Shown piece after piece: positions 50,052 to 57,898 of a DNA stretch of 64,000 bases. This DNA comes from Tropicimonas_B omnivorans. GTDB taxonomy: Bacteria > Pseudomonadota > Alphaproteobacteria > Rhodobacterales > Rhodobacteraceae. Location of the stretch: assembly GCF_031846565.1 (NCBI RefSeq), contig NZ_JAVRHL010000001.1, positions 248,001 through 312,000 of the forward strand. Reading direction: 5' to 3'. A program made the position numbers and the translations under genes. Below the pieces are notes generated by a model. That model ran no database searches, had not been told where the DNA came from, and was given only the letters and a program-made list of their open reading frames with translations. The number at the start of each line of letters is the position of its first letter. The first letter of the stretch is position 1.

Positions 50052-50066
50052 CGCCCTGAGAGGGCG
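50052..50066 (+). terminator. Hairpin after cenR
   Basis: CGCCCT-GAG-AGGGCG, a 6-bp stem with a 3-nt loop 30 bases past the stop, followed by GGTTCCTTTC. A second, larger hairpin (GCGGCCG with CGGCCGC, 50087-50108) follows. Confidence 0.45.
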
Positions 50067-50234
50067 GCGCGGTTCCTTTCAGGGCGGCGGCCGTCCTTGG
50101 CCGGCCGCTGCTCCGCCACCTTCCGCACGGGTCAGATCGGCGGGCGCCCCCGGGCCGACCCTCCCTTCGCCTAGACCTTTCCGCCCCAACGGGGATACGT
50201 AGCGCCTCCCGCCTTGCCAGAGGAGCGCGCGCCG

Positions 50235-51023
50235 ATGTCCTTCACCCTCGCCACCTGGAACATCAATTCCGTCCGTCTGCGGGCCGCGCTGGTGTCGCGG
50301 CTGCTGACGGAGGAAGCGCCGGACATCCTGTGCCTGCAGGAGTGCAAGTCGCCGGTGGAGAAGATCCCGGCGGAGACGTTCCATGCGCTCGGCTACACCC
50401 ACATGATCGCGCGGGGTCAGAAGGGATACAACGGCGTCGCCATCCTCTCGAAGCTGCCCATCGAGGATGCGGGGGACAAGGATTTCGCGTCGCTCGGCCA
50501 TGCGCGGCACGTTGCCGGGCGGCTCGAGAACGGCGTGACGATCCACAACTTCTACGTCCCGGCGGGCGGCGACGTGCCGGACCGGGAGCGCAACGTGAAG
50601 TTCGGCCAGAAGCTCGACTACCTCACCGAGATGAGGGACTGGTTCCGCGCCGAACGTCCCGAGAAGGCGATCCTCGTCGGCGATCTGAACATCGCCCCGC
50701 GGGAAGACGACGTCTGGTCGCACAAGCAGCTCCTCAAGGTCGTCTCGCATACACCCATCGAGGTGGAGCATCTGGGACAGGCGCAGGAGGCCGGCGACTG
50801 GGTCGACGTCACGCGGGCGCATATTCCCGAGGGTCAGCTCTACTCGTGGTGGTCCTACCGCTCCCCGAACTGGGATGCGGCGGACAAGGGGCGCCGGCTC
50901 GATCACATCTGGGCCACCGCGGATATCGCCGGCGCTGCGCATTCGAGCCGCGTCCTGCGCGCGGTGCGCGGCTGGGAGCAGCCGTCGGACCATGCGCCCG
51001 TCTTTGCGAGTTTCGATCTCTGA
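50235..51023 (+). CDS. xth: Exodeoxyribonuclease III (AP endonuclease)
   Basis: 262 residues of the EEP superfamily. The N-terminus TLATWNINSVRLRAALVSRL and CLQECK glutamate, GYNGVAILSK, GDLNIAPREDDVW and the closing DHIWATAD and SDHAPVFASF motifs make up the full metal and catalytic set. It nicks abasic sites and removes 3' blocks. Start ATG 50235 (MSFTLATWNI). Confidence 0.96.
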   Translation: MSFTLATWNINSVRLRAALVSRLLTEEAPDILCLQECKSPVEKIPAETFHALGYTHMIARGQKGYNGVAILSKLPIEDAGDKDFASLGHARHVAGRLENGVTIHNFYVPAGGDVPDRERNVKFGQKLDYLTEMRDWFRAERPEKAILVGDLNIAPREDDVWSHKQLLKVVSHTPIEVEHLGQAQEAGDWVDVTRAHIPEGQLYSWWSYRSPNWDAADKGRRLDHIWATADIAGAAHSSRVLRAVRGWEQPSDHAPVFASFDL

Positions 51024-51109
51024 GAGGGCAGCGAGCTGACGGGGCCGGGTTGCAAGACGGGGGTTGCTGCTCCATCTAATGCGGCGTTCAACGCCACGCG
51101 AGGATCCCC

Positions 51110-52036
51110 ATGATCGGTTTCGGCAATTCGCCGCAGGATGCGGCCAACACGGCGGACGACGTCATCCGCGACGTCACCGAAGCAACCTTCATGGCGGAGG
51201 TGGTCGAGGCGAGCCAGACCATCCCCGTCATCGTCGATTTCTGGGCGCCGTGGTGCGGCCCCTGCAAGACGATGGGCCCGATGCTGGAAGAGGCCGTCCG
51301 CGCCGCCGGCGGCAAGGTCCGCATGGCCAAGGTTGACGTCGACCAGAACCAGCAGATCGCCGCGCAACTTCGCGTGCAGTCGATCCCCACGGTCTACGCG
51401 TTCTTCAAGGGGCAACCCGTGGACGGCTTCCAGGGCGCCGTGCAGCAATCCGAGATCCAGGACTTCGTGAAACGGCTCGTCGACATGGCGGGCGGCACCG
51501 AGGAGGGCGGCGGGCTGGCCGAGGCCGTCGAGGCTGCGGAGGCGATGCTGGCCGAAGGGGCCGCCGAGGATGCCGCGCAGACCTTCGCCGCCGTGCTCGG
51601 CGAGGAGCCGGAGAACGCCGAGGCCCATGGCGGCCTTGCCCGCGCGCATCTGGCGATGGGCGATATCGACAAGGCCGAGGGGGTTCTGTCCACCGCGCCC
51701 GACGCGATCTTCAAGTCCGCCCCGCTCGAAGCGGCCCGCGCACAGGTGGCCCTCGCGCGGCAGGCCGAGAATGCCGGTCCGGTCGCCGACCTGCGCGCCA
51801 AGGTGGACGCGAACCCCGATGACCACCAGGCCCGCTATGACCTCGCGACGGCGCTACAGGCCGGCGGCGAGACCGAGGCGGCCGTGGAGGAGCTCCTCGA
51901 GCTGTTCCGGCGCGATCGGGAGTGGAACGACGGCGCCGCGAAGACGCAGCTCTTCACCATCTTCGACAGCCTCAAGCCCACGGATCCCTTGGTGCAGAAG
52001 GGCCGACGGCGCCTCTCTTCGATGATATTTGCCTGA
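51110..52036 (+). CDS. Thioredoxin-TPR protein, CnoX/YbbN-like
   Basis: 308 residues. Thioredoxin domain (about 20-130) with an intact active site WAPWCGPCKTM (Cys49, Cys52), then a TPR-like helical half (EAAEAMLAEGAAEDAAQTFA; DDHQARYDLATALQAGGETE). This is the architecture of E. coli CnoX (YbbN), a holdase co-chaperone of GroEL; E. coli CnoX has lost the cysteine pair, while the alphaproteobacterial form keeps it and can also reduce mixed disulfides. Located between xth and the Lon-N protein. Confidence 0.9.
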   Translation: MIGFGNSPQDAANTADDVIRDVTEATFMAEVVEASQTIPVIVDFWAPWCGPCKTMGPMLEEAVRAAGGKVRMAKVDVDQNQQIAAQLRVQSIPTVYAFFKGQPVDGFQGAVQQSEIQDFVKRLVDMAGGTEEGGGLAEAVEAAEAMLAEGAAEDAAQTFAAVLGEEPENAEAHGGLARAHLAMGDIDKAEGVLSTAPDAIFKSAPLEAARAQVALARQAENAGPVADLRAKVDANPDDHQARYDLATALQAGGETEAAVEELLELFRRDREWNDGAAKTQLFTIFDSLKPTDPLVQKGRRRLSSMIFA

Positions 52037-52062
52037 CGCCTTTGCCCCGCTAGGTCTGAGCC

Positions 52063-52710
52063 ATGCTTTCAGCCAGCGACCTTCCAAAGACGATCCCGAT
52101 CTTCCCGCTCCCGGGCGCGCTCTTGCTGCCGCGCGCCCGGTTGCCGCTCCATATTTTCGAGCCGCGCTACCTGCAGATGCTCGAGGATACGATGAAGACG
52201 TCCCACCGTCTCATCGGCATGGTCCAGCCCCGCGAGGTGCCCGGCGGTGAGGCGCGCAAGCTCCACCGGATCGGCTGCTCGGGGCGCCTGACCGGCTTCT
52301 CGGAAACGGAGGACGGGCGCTACATGATCACGCTGACCGGCGTCTCGCGCTTCCGCATCCTGTCCGAGAACGACAGTTTCGCGCCCTACCTCACGGCCGA
52401 TGTCGAGTGGACGCCATTCGCCCGCGACCTTGGCCACGCCGAGACGGATTCGCGCTTTTCGCGCACCGACTTCATGACAAAGCTCAATCGATTCTTCGAT
52501 GCCCGCGGTCTTTCGACGGACTGGGACAGCCTGAAGGACGCCGAGGACGAGCTTCTGATCAATTCGCTCTCCATGCTCTGCCCCTTCGACGTGGAGGAGA
52601 AGCAGGCCCTTCTGGAGGCTCCGACACTGGCGACGCGCCGGGAAACTCTGGTCACGCTGATGGAATTTGCGCTACGGCGGGGCGACGGTGGCGAGGAGAT
52701 GCTGCAATGA
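52063..52710 (+). CDS. Lon substrate-binding-domain protein
   Basis: 215 residues. IPIFPLPGALLLPRARLPLH, IFEPRYLQMLEDTM, MVQP and GCSGRLTGFSETEDGRYMIT match the stand-alone Lon N-terminal (PUA-like) family; there is no ATPase or protease domain. Function unclear, perhaps protein quality control. A TTGCCT-16-TAGGTC candidate promoter (52033-52054) ends only 8 bases before the ATG, so the leader would be very short. Overlaps the next gene (ATGA). Confidence 0.9.
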   Translation: MLSASDLPKTIPIFPLPGALLLPRARLPLHIFEPRYLQMLEDTMKTSHRLIGMVQPREVPGGEARKLHRIGCSGRLTGFSETEDGRYMITLTGVSRFRILSENDSFAPYLTADVEWTPFARDLGHAETDSRFSRTDFMTKLNRFFDARGLSTDWDSLKDAEDELLINSLSMLCPFDVEEKQALLEAPTLATRRETLVTLMEFALRRGDGGEEMLQ

Positions 52711-52952
52711 CGACCGAAATCAGGGGGCCCGAGGCGGGCCCGGTGATCGACGGGGCCGAAGAGGGCGACGTTCCCAGCCCCGACTTCGACCGCAAGATGC
52801 TGGAAGCGCTGGTATGCCCCCAGACCGGGGCGCAGCTTGCATGGCATGCGGAAACGATGGAGCTCGTCTCCAAGAATGCGGGCCTCGCCTATCCCGTGCG
52901 CAACGGCATTCCGATCATGCTGGTCGACGAAGCCCGACGGCTCGACGACTGA
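52707..52952 (+). CDS. Trm112-like (UPF0434/YcaR-type) zinc-ribbon protein
   Basis: 81 residues, ATG overlapping the Lon-N stop. After a ~25-residue acidic leader comes FDRKMLEALVCPQTGAQLAW, then LAYPVRNGIPIMLVDEARRL, the Trm112 pattern. Only one cysteine of the usual zinc-ribbon set remains, so metal binding may be lost. Trm112 proteins activate methyltransferases; the partner here is unknown. Confidence 0.88.
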   Translation: MTTEIRGPEAGPVIDGAEEGDVPSPDFDRKMLEALVCPQTGAQLAWHAETMELVSKNAGLAYPVRNGIPIMLVDEARRLDD

Positions 52953-53012
52953 GCTGCAGGGCGCCGAGCCTGGCCGCATGGCCGGCGACCTGACTGCACG
53001 GAAGACCTCATG

Positions 53013-53043
53013 AAAAAAGGCCGGGAGATGTCCCGGCCTTCTT
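53013..53043 (-). terminator. Strong rho-independent terminator
   Basis: A perfect 10-bp stem (AAGGCCGGGA with TCCCGGCCTT) and 4-nt loop. On the minus strand it is followed by six T residues, the end of the L,D-transpeptidase transcript, whose stop is 22 bases away. On the plus strand it is followed by CTTC and can also end the Trm112 transcript. Confidence 0.9.
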
Positions 53044-53064
53044 CAGTCTGACGGCCAACCGCTC

Positions 53065-53634
53065 TTACGAGTGAATGGTCACTTTCGTTCCCACCGGCAC
53101 CCGCTCGTAGAGATCTTCGATATGCGCGTTGACGAGGCGAACGCAGCCGGAGCTTACGGACTGACCGATGGACCACGGCTGCGGCGTTCCGTGAACGCGG
53201 TACATCGTGTCGCGGCCGTTGCGATAGAGATAGAGCGCGCGCGCGCCGAGCGGGTTCTCGGGACCACCCGGCATTCCGCCGGCGAACTGGGCGTACTTGT
53301 TTGGCTCGCGGCGGATCATGTTCGCTGTCGGCGTCCAGCTCGGCCATTCCGCCTTGCGACCGACCGTGACGGTGCCGCTGAGATTGCGGCCCTGCTCGCC
53401 CACGGCCACACCGTACCGGATCGCCTGACGCTCGCCCGTGATCCAGTAGATCACCTTGTTCCGCACATCGACATGCAGCGTGCCGGGGCGGAACTCGGGA
53501 AGAACCTCCACGACCTGAGCCTTGTACACATCCGGCAGGGTGAAGCCCTGGGAGGTGGCGGCGCGTGCGGCGGCGGGAAGGGTCGTCGCGGCAGCGGCCG
53601 CAGTAGCGAGGAAATGTCGGCGGGGGATCATCAC
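53065..53634 (-). CDS. Tat-exported L,D-transpeptidase (ErfK/YbiS family)
   Basis: 189 residues. N-terminus MMIPRRHFLATAAAAATTLP has the twin arginine of a Tat signal, with cleavage after ARA. The YkuD domain shows VDVRNKVIYWITGERQAIRY, PGGPENPLGARALYLYRNGR and the active site YRVHGTPQPWSIGQSVSSGC with the catalytic cysteine. It would form 3-3 peptidoglycan cross-links or attach proteins to peptidoglycan in the periplasm. Followed by a strong terminator. Confidence 0.93.
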   Translation of the reverse strand: MMIPRRHFLATAAAAATTLPAAARAATSQGFTLPDVYKAQVVEVLPEFRPGTLHVDVRNKVIYWITGERQAIRYGVAVGEQGRNLSGTVTVGRKAEWPSWTPTANMIRREPNKYAQFAGGMPGGPENPLGARALYLYRNGRDTMYRVHGTPQPWSIGQSVSSGCVRLVNAHIEDLYERVPVGTKVTIHS

Positions 53635-53754
53635 ATGTCTCCGGGCAGATCGAATGACAGAGTCTGGCAGCTCTTTGAATTGTTAATGCCGGAGGGTCCA
53701 CAAAGTTCCCGAAACCGATCTTGACACGGCGGACACTCGCCTGATCACGGCATC

Positions 53755-54801
53755 TCAGATGATCTCGTCCTCGTCGAAGAGGGGGTCCGCCTCGAGTTGG
53801 GCGGAGTATTGCTCCATCGCGCTTTCGGCCCGGGCGAAGGAGTGCATCTCGGCGAGATGGAAGATCGCGTCCCCCTCGTTGACGATGGGCATGTTGGCCC
53901 GACCGACGATTATTCCCTCCCGCGGCGCGAGGATCTCGCTCTCCACGGTGCCGAACGGGTCGGCGACCGCGGCGATCACGTCCCCCTCCCCCACGATATC
54001 CCCCGTGGTGCGGAATGCCCGCAGAAGGCCGCCACGCGGCGCCCTCAGCCACTCGGACTTGCGGCAGCGCAGCGGCGCGGAGCGCGGCTTCGAGACACCC
54101 CGGCTTCCGACCATCCCGATCTTGTGCATCACCCGCAAGATGCCGCGCATGCCGGCGCGCGCGCCCATCTCGTCGAAGCGCAGGCCCTCCCCCGCCTCGT
54201 AGAGCAGGATCGGGCGGCCCCGCTTCGCCGCCTCCGCGCGAAGGGAGCCGTCCCGCAGGCCGGACGTCAGGATCACCGGCGCGCCGAAGGTCTCGGCCAG
54301 CTCCATCAGTTGCTCGTCCTGTCCGGCGATGCGGATCTGCGGCAGGTTCATCCGGTGGATCGCGGCGGAATGCAGGTCGATCCCGATATCGGAGCGCATC
54401 ACCACCTCGGTCAGGAACAGGTGCGCCAGCCGTGCGGCCAGCGAACCGCCGGCGGATCCGGGAAAGGAGCGGTTGAGGTCGCGCCGGTCGGGAAGGTAGC
54501 GCGAGTGGTTGAGGAAGCCGAACGTGTTCACGATGGGCACCGCCAGGATCGTCCCGGCGATCGACCCGAGCTGACGGAGCTTCAGCAGTCGCCGCACGAT
54601 CTCGACGCCGATCACCTCGTCGCCGTGGATCGCGGCGGAGACGAAGATCACCGGGCCGGGCCTCCGCCCATGGACGACATGGACGGACATCGTCACCGGC
54701 GTATGGTCGGACATCACCGCCACGGGCAGCTCCACCGTCGCCCGCGTTCCGGGGGCGACGGAGTGACCCGCGATGACGAAATCTTCCCGTTTGGGCATCA
54801 T
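53755..54801 (-). CDS. Succinylglutamate desuccinylase/aspartoacylase-like (M14) hydrolase
   Basis: 348 residues. Zinc-carboxypeptidase-like catalytic domain: VSAAIHGDEVIGVEIVRRLL (His-x-x-Glu zinc site), NTFGFLNHSRYLPDRRDLNR with the substrate arginine, DLHSAAIHRMN (third zinc His) and the glutamate of LYEAGEGLRF. The C-terminal ~100 residues form a beta barrel (APREGIIVGRANMPIVNEGD). The start overlaps the rimK stop (ATGA). Beside RimK it could remove the glutamates that RimK adds; see findings. Confidence 0.9.
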   Translation of the reverse strand: MMPKREDFVIAGHSVAPGTRATVELPVAVMSDHTPVTMSVHVVHGRRPGPVIFVSAAIHGDEVIGVEIVRRLLKLRQLGSIAGTILAVPIVNTFGFLNHSRYLPDRRDLNRSFPGSAGGSLAARLAHLFLTEVVMRSDIGIDLHSAAIHRMNLPQIRIAGQDEQLMELAETFGAPVILTSGLRDGSLRAEAAKRGRPILLYEAGEGLRFDEMGARAGMRGILRVMHKIGMVGSRGVSKPRSAPLRCRKSEWLRAPRGGLLRAFRTTGDIVGEGDVIAAVADPFGTVESEILAPREGIIVGRANMPIVNEGDAIFHLAEMHSFARAESAMEQYSAQLEADPLFDEDEII

Positions 54802-55703
54802 CCGCGACCCTTCGTGCGCGTCTTGCCCTCCTTCGCGGTGCGTTCGATGAAGTCGATGATCTTGCCGGCGATATCGAGGCCGGTGGCCTTCTCGACACCT
54901 TCGAGACCGGGGGAGGAGTTCACCTCCATCACGACCGGGCCGTGATTCGAGCGCAGCATGTCCACGCCGCAGACATTCAGGCCCATCGTCTTGGCCGCGC
55001 GGATCGCGGTCGAGCGCTCCTCCGGGCTGATCTTGACCTGCGCAGCGCTGCCGCCGCGGTGGAGGTTGGAGCGGAACTCGCCTTCGGCCCCGGTCCGCTT
55101 CATCGCGGCGACGACCTTGCCGCCGACCACGAGGGCCCGGATGTCGGTGCCGCCGGCCTCCTTGATGAATTCCTGAACGAGAATGTTCACCCCGGCGCCG
55201 CGGAACGCCTCGATCACGGATTTCGCGGAGCGGTCGGTATCGGCGAGGACCACGCCGATCCCTTGCGTGCCTTCGAGAAGCTTGATGACCATGGGCGCGC
55301 CGCCGGCGAGCTTCAGCACCTCCTCGGTCTGCTTCGGATCATGGGCGAAGAGCGTCACCGGAAGGCCGATCCCGTCCCGCGCAAGGAGCTGCATGGAGCG
55401 CAGCTTGTCCCGGCTGCGCCCGATGGCGACGCTTTCGTTGAGGGGAAAGACGCCCTGCATCTCGAACTGCCGCAGGACGGCCGTGCCGTAGTAGGTGACC
55501 GAGGCGCCGATCCGCGGGATCACCGCGTCGAAGCGGGGCAGCTTCTCCCCGTTGTACCAGACCTCCGGACGCCGCGACGCGATGTTCATGTAACAGCGCA
55601 GCGTGTTGATCACCTGGATTTCGTGCCCCCGCGCCTCTGCTGCCTCGACGAGGCGCGTATGGGAGTAAAGCTTGGGGTTAACGGCCATCATGGCGAGCTT
55701 CAT
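54798..55703 (-). CDS. rimK: Ribosomal protein S6 glutamate ligase RimK
   Basis: 301 residues, ATP-grasp ligase adding glutamates to the C-terminus of ribosomal protein S6. N-terminus MKLAMMAVNPKLYSHTRLVE, IPRIGASVTYYGTAVLRQFE, then ATP-grasp elements MVIKLLEGTQGIGVVLADTD, ILVQEFIKEAGGTDIRALVV, FRSNLHRGGSA and VCGVDMLRSNHGPVVMEVNS. ATG 55703 overlaps the rimB stop (ATGA). The C-terminal ~25 residues are a charged tail. Confidence 0.95.
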   Translation of the reverse strand: MKLAMMAVNPKLYSHTRLVEAAEARGHEIQVINTLRCYMNIASRRPEVWYNGEKLPRFDAVIPRIGASVTYYGTAVLRQFEMQGVFPLNESVAIGRSRDKLRSMQLLARDGIGLPVTLFAHDPKQTEEVLKLAGGAPMVIKLLEGTQGIGVVLADTDRSAKSVIEAFRGAGVNILVQEFIKEAGGTDIRALVVGGKVVAAMKRTGAEGEFRSNLHRGGSAAQVKISPEERSTAIRAAKTMGLNVCGVDMLRSNHGPVVMEVNSSPGLEGVEKATGLDIAGKIIDFIERTAKEGKTRTKGRG

Positions 55704-56185
55704 ATCGCGTCCTTCGCGTCGGAGGGTGACTTGGCTTTGTGTGTCGGGCGGGGACGGGTCATGAAAGACCGGCCGGCATCCACGAGGATGTTCCGCTTCC
55801 GGATCGCGGTCCGACCGAGAATGATCGGATGCCGCATCCCGCCGCGATGGGCAAGGGACAGCTCTATCTTCCACCGCCGGCCTGCGATGACGAGCCCTGT
55901 CGAGATGACATGGCGGAGCTCAGGCTTTCCCGACGTATTGGTGATTTCGCGCTGCCCCAGCAACACCGCTTCGCAATCGAAGGCGCGCGGCAGGCCGGCA
56001 TGGGGCACGTGGAAGCGCACCCAGCTTTCGCCGTCCTTCTCGAAGGGAACGATGCGGGTCGCGTGGATCGCCGATGTCCTGGCGCCGGTGTCGATCTTGG
56101 CGACGAGTTCGGGGATGTCGAGATCCGGCAGTCCGGCGCGCTCGCGCCAGCCGATCACGGTCGGGGTGGTCGGTCGTGTCGGCAT
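55700..56185 (-). CDS. rimB: RimB-like ATP-dependent zinc protease family protein (retropepsin-like)
   Basis: 161 residues. The aspartic-protease-like motif is AKIDTGARTSAIHATRIVPF with Asp32, then AVLLGQREITNTSGK and HPIILGRTAIRKRNILVDAG, the pattern of PF05618. In Pseudomonas the rimA-rimB-rimK operon controls RimK-dependent S6 glutamylation and RimB is a protease that acts with RimK. ATG 56185 gives the family length; the longer start at 56230 adds 15 residues. First gene of the rimBK-hydrolase operon. Confidence 0.88.
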   Translation of the reverse strand: MPTRPTTPTVIGWRERAGLPDLDIPELVAKIDTGARTSAIHATRIVPFEKDGESWVRFHVPHAGLPRAFDCEAVLLGQREITNTSGKPELRHVISTGLVIAGRRWKIELSLAHRGGMRHPIILGRTAIRKRNILVDAGRSFMTRPRPTHKAKSPSDAKDAI

Positions 56186-56346
56186 GGGGCCGTCTGTCCT
56201 TTCGCACGTCCCCCGTTCGTCGGAGGGCATCGCAACGATAGCGTATCGGGAGCGCGCGCCAAGCTTGCCCGGAACTGACAGCCTTCTTGAGCGGTTGCCC
56301 TGAAATACAGCGGCACCGCCCGCATCACGAACAGGACGGGGCGAAC

Positions 56347-56979
56347 GTGTTCGACTGGATCTCGAGTATCATCAATGCGGTCGGCTCGTTCGGCGTCGCG
56401 GTCCTCATGTTCGTGGAGAACGTCTTTCCGCCGATCCCGTCCGAGCTCGTCATGCCACTTGCGGGCTTCAACGCGGCGCGGGGAGATATGTCCATCGTTG
56501 CCGTGATCATCATGGGCTCGCTCGGCTCGCTGGCGGGGGCTTGGCTCTGGTACTGGATCGGCCAGAAGATCGGGATGGACCGGCTGAAGTCACTGACCCG
56601 GAAGCACGGTCGCTGGCTCACGATCAGCCCGGACGAGCTCGACCAGGCCAATGACTGGTTCGCGCGGCATGGCGGCGAGGCGGTCCTGATCGGACGCCTG
56701 ATCCCCACGGTACGGACCTTCATCAGCGTGCCCGCCGGCGTGTCCGGGATGCCGCTGCCGAGGTTCCTCGCCTACTCCGCCGTCGGCACGGTGGCGTGGA
56801 CGTCGCTCCTCGCAGTGGCGGGGTACATGCTGGAAACGCAGTACGAACGCGTCTCTGCCTGGCTGAACCCCGTCTCGACCGGCGTGGTCGTCATCATCGT
56901 GGCGATCTACCTCTACCGGGTGGCCACCTACCGCCGCCGGGTCCCCCTCTCCCGAACGCAAGGCGGCGCGGAGGACTGA
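56347..56979 (+). CDS. DedA family membrane protein
   Basis: 210 residues from GTG 56347 (VFDWISSIINAVGSFG). The SNARE-associated family motifs are present: VENVFPPIPSELVMPLAGFN, GAWLWYWIGQKIGMDRLKS, FARHGGEAVLIGRLIPTVRT with the conserved arginine, and SVPAGVSGMPLPRFLAYSAV. Recent work makes some DedA proteins polyprenyl-phosphate or phospholipid flippases. Its stop codon sits in the loop of a perfect hairpin. Divergent from rimB. Confidence 0.88.
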   Translation: MFDWISSIINAVGSFGVAVLMFVENVFPPIPSELVMPLAGFNAARGDMSIVAVIIMGSLGSLAGAWLWYWIGQKIGMDRLKSLTRKHGRWLTISPDELDQANDWFARHGGEAVLIGRLIPTVRTFISVPAGVSGMPLPRFLAYSAVGTVAWTSLLAVAGYMLETQYERVSAWLNPVSTGVVVIIVAIYLYRVATYRRRVPLSRTQGGAED

Positions 56980-56992
56980 TCCTCCGCGCCGC
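56963..56992. terminator. Perfect hairpin containing the dedA stop codon in its loop
   Basis: A 13-bp stem (GCGGCGCGGAGGA with TCCTCCGCGCCGC) closes a 4-base loop CTGA. The TGA of dedA (56977-56979) fills most of the loop. It lies between dedA and the convergent peroxiredoxin and lacks a U-tract. Confidence 0.6.
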
Positions 56993-57016
56993 GCGCCTAA
57001 CAGGTCCCGGGGCCGC

Positions 57017-57673
57017 TCAGGCCGGGAGTTTGGTCTTGCGCAGGTAGGGCAGGACGGCGTCGAAGCTGCCGAACTTGGCCTTCGCGTCCTCGTCGTTCAC
57101 GGCCGGCGGGATGATCACGTCTTGTCCCACGGTCCAGTCTGCCGGCGTCGCGACGCCGTGCTTCGCGGTGGCCTGAAGGGCGTCGAGAGCGCGGACGATC
57201 TCGCCGAAGTTGCGGCCGACGGTCATCGGGTAGGTCATCGACAGCTTCAGCTTCCGGTCCGGCCCGATGATGAAGACGGAGCGCACGGTGGCGCTGTCGT
57301 TCGGGGTACGGCCATCGGGCAGGTAGGCTTCGGCGGGAAGCATGTCGAAGGCCTTGGAGACCTCGAGCCCGGTATCGGCCACGATCGGGAAGGAGACCGA
57401 CCCGCCGGACGATTCCTCGATATCGCCGATCCACTTGCGGTGGTCGTCGACGCCATCGACCGAAACGCCGATCACCTTCGTGCCGCGCTTCTCCCATTCG
57501 TCCTTCAGGGTCGCCACGGCACCGAACTCGGTGGTGCAGACGGGCGTGAAGTCCTTCGGGTGGGAGAAGAGGATCGCCCAGCTGTCGCCGATCCAGTCGT
57601 GGAAGCTCTCGATCCGGCCCTCGTTGGTCTCGAAGGCGAGGTCGGGAACGGTGTCGTTGATGCGCAATGCCAT
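57017..57673 (-). CDS. 1-Cys peroxiredoxin (Prx6 type)
   Basis: 218 residues. Peroxidatic Cys46 in SHPKDFTPVCTTEF, then WEKRGTKVIGVSVDGVDDHR, SFPIVADTGLEVSKAFDML and the long C-terminal arm with TVGRNFGEIVRALDALQ and VATPADWTVGQDVIIPP, the Prx6 signature. It reduces peroxides in the cytoplasm. Start at ATG 57673 (MALRINDTVP); the in-frame codon at 57712 adds 13 unmatched residues. Confidence 0.95.
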   Translation of the reverse strand: MALRINDTVPDLAFETNEGRIESFHDWIGDSWAILFSHPKDFTPVCTTEFGAVATLKDEWEKRGTKVIGVSVDGVDDHRKWIGDIEESSGGSVSFPIVADTGLEVSKAFDMLPAEAYLPDGRTPNDSATVRSVFIIGPDRKLKLSMTYPMTVGRNFGEIVRALDALQATAKHGVATPADWTVGQDVIIPPAVNDEDAKAKFGSFDAVLPYLRKTKLPA

Positions 57674-57807
57674 GATGCTTGGCCCTTCGTCGTGTGATGT
57701 CTCGCCCGGCAAGATATGCCGGCGCGCCGGGGAAGAAAGGGTGCGCGCTGTCCCGCCCCTCCTTTCGACGGGAACGACGGCGGCGGGAGGCGGGCGGCCG
57801 GGGGGCG

Positions 57808-57843
57808 GCGCGTTTCGCGGGGGTGCGCCGGGGCGAAACGCGC
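57808..57843. repeat. Inverted repeat upstream of peroxiredoxin
   Basis: GCGCGTTTCGC and GCGAAACGCGC, perfect 11-base arms 14 bases apart, in the 225-base gap between the pseudouridine synthase gene and the peroxiredoxin gene, both on the minus strand. It could end the first transcript or be an operator for the second. Confidence 0.5.
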
Positions 57844-57898
57844 GTTCGGCTGCCGCGATCAGGGCGGAAGGCTGTTCTTTTATGGGGAAGACGGCCGA

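Noticed and set aside
53065..56185. L,D-transpeptidase as part of the rimBK operon
   Set aside because: It has its own strong terminator and 120 bases separate its start from the upstream hydrolase gene, with no overlap.
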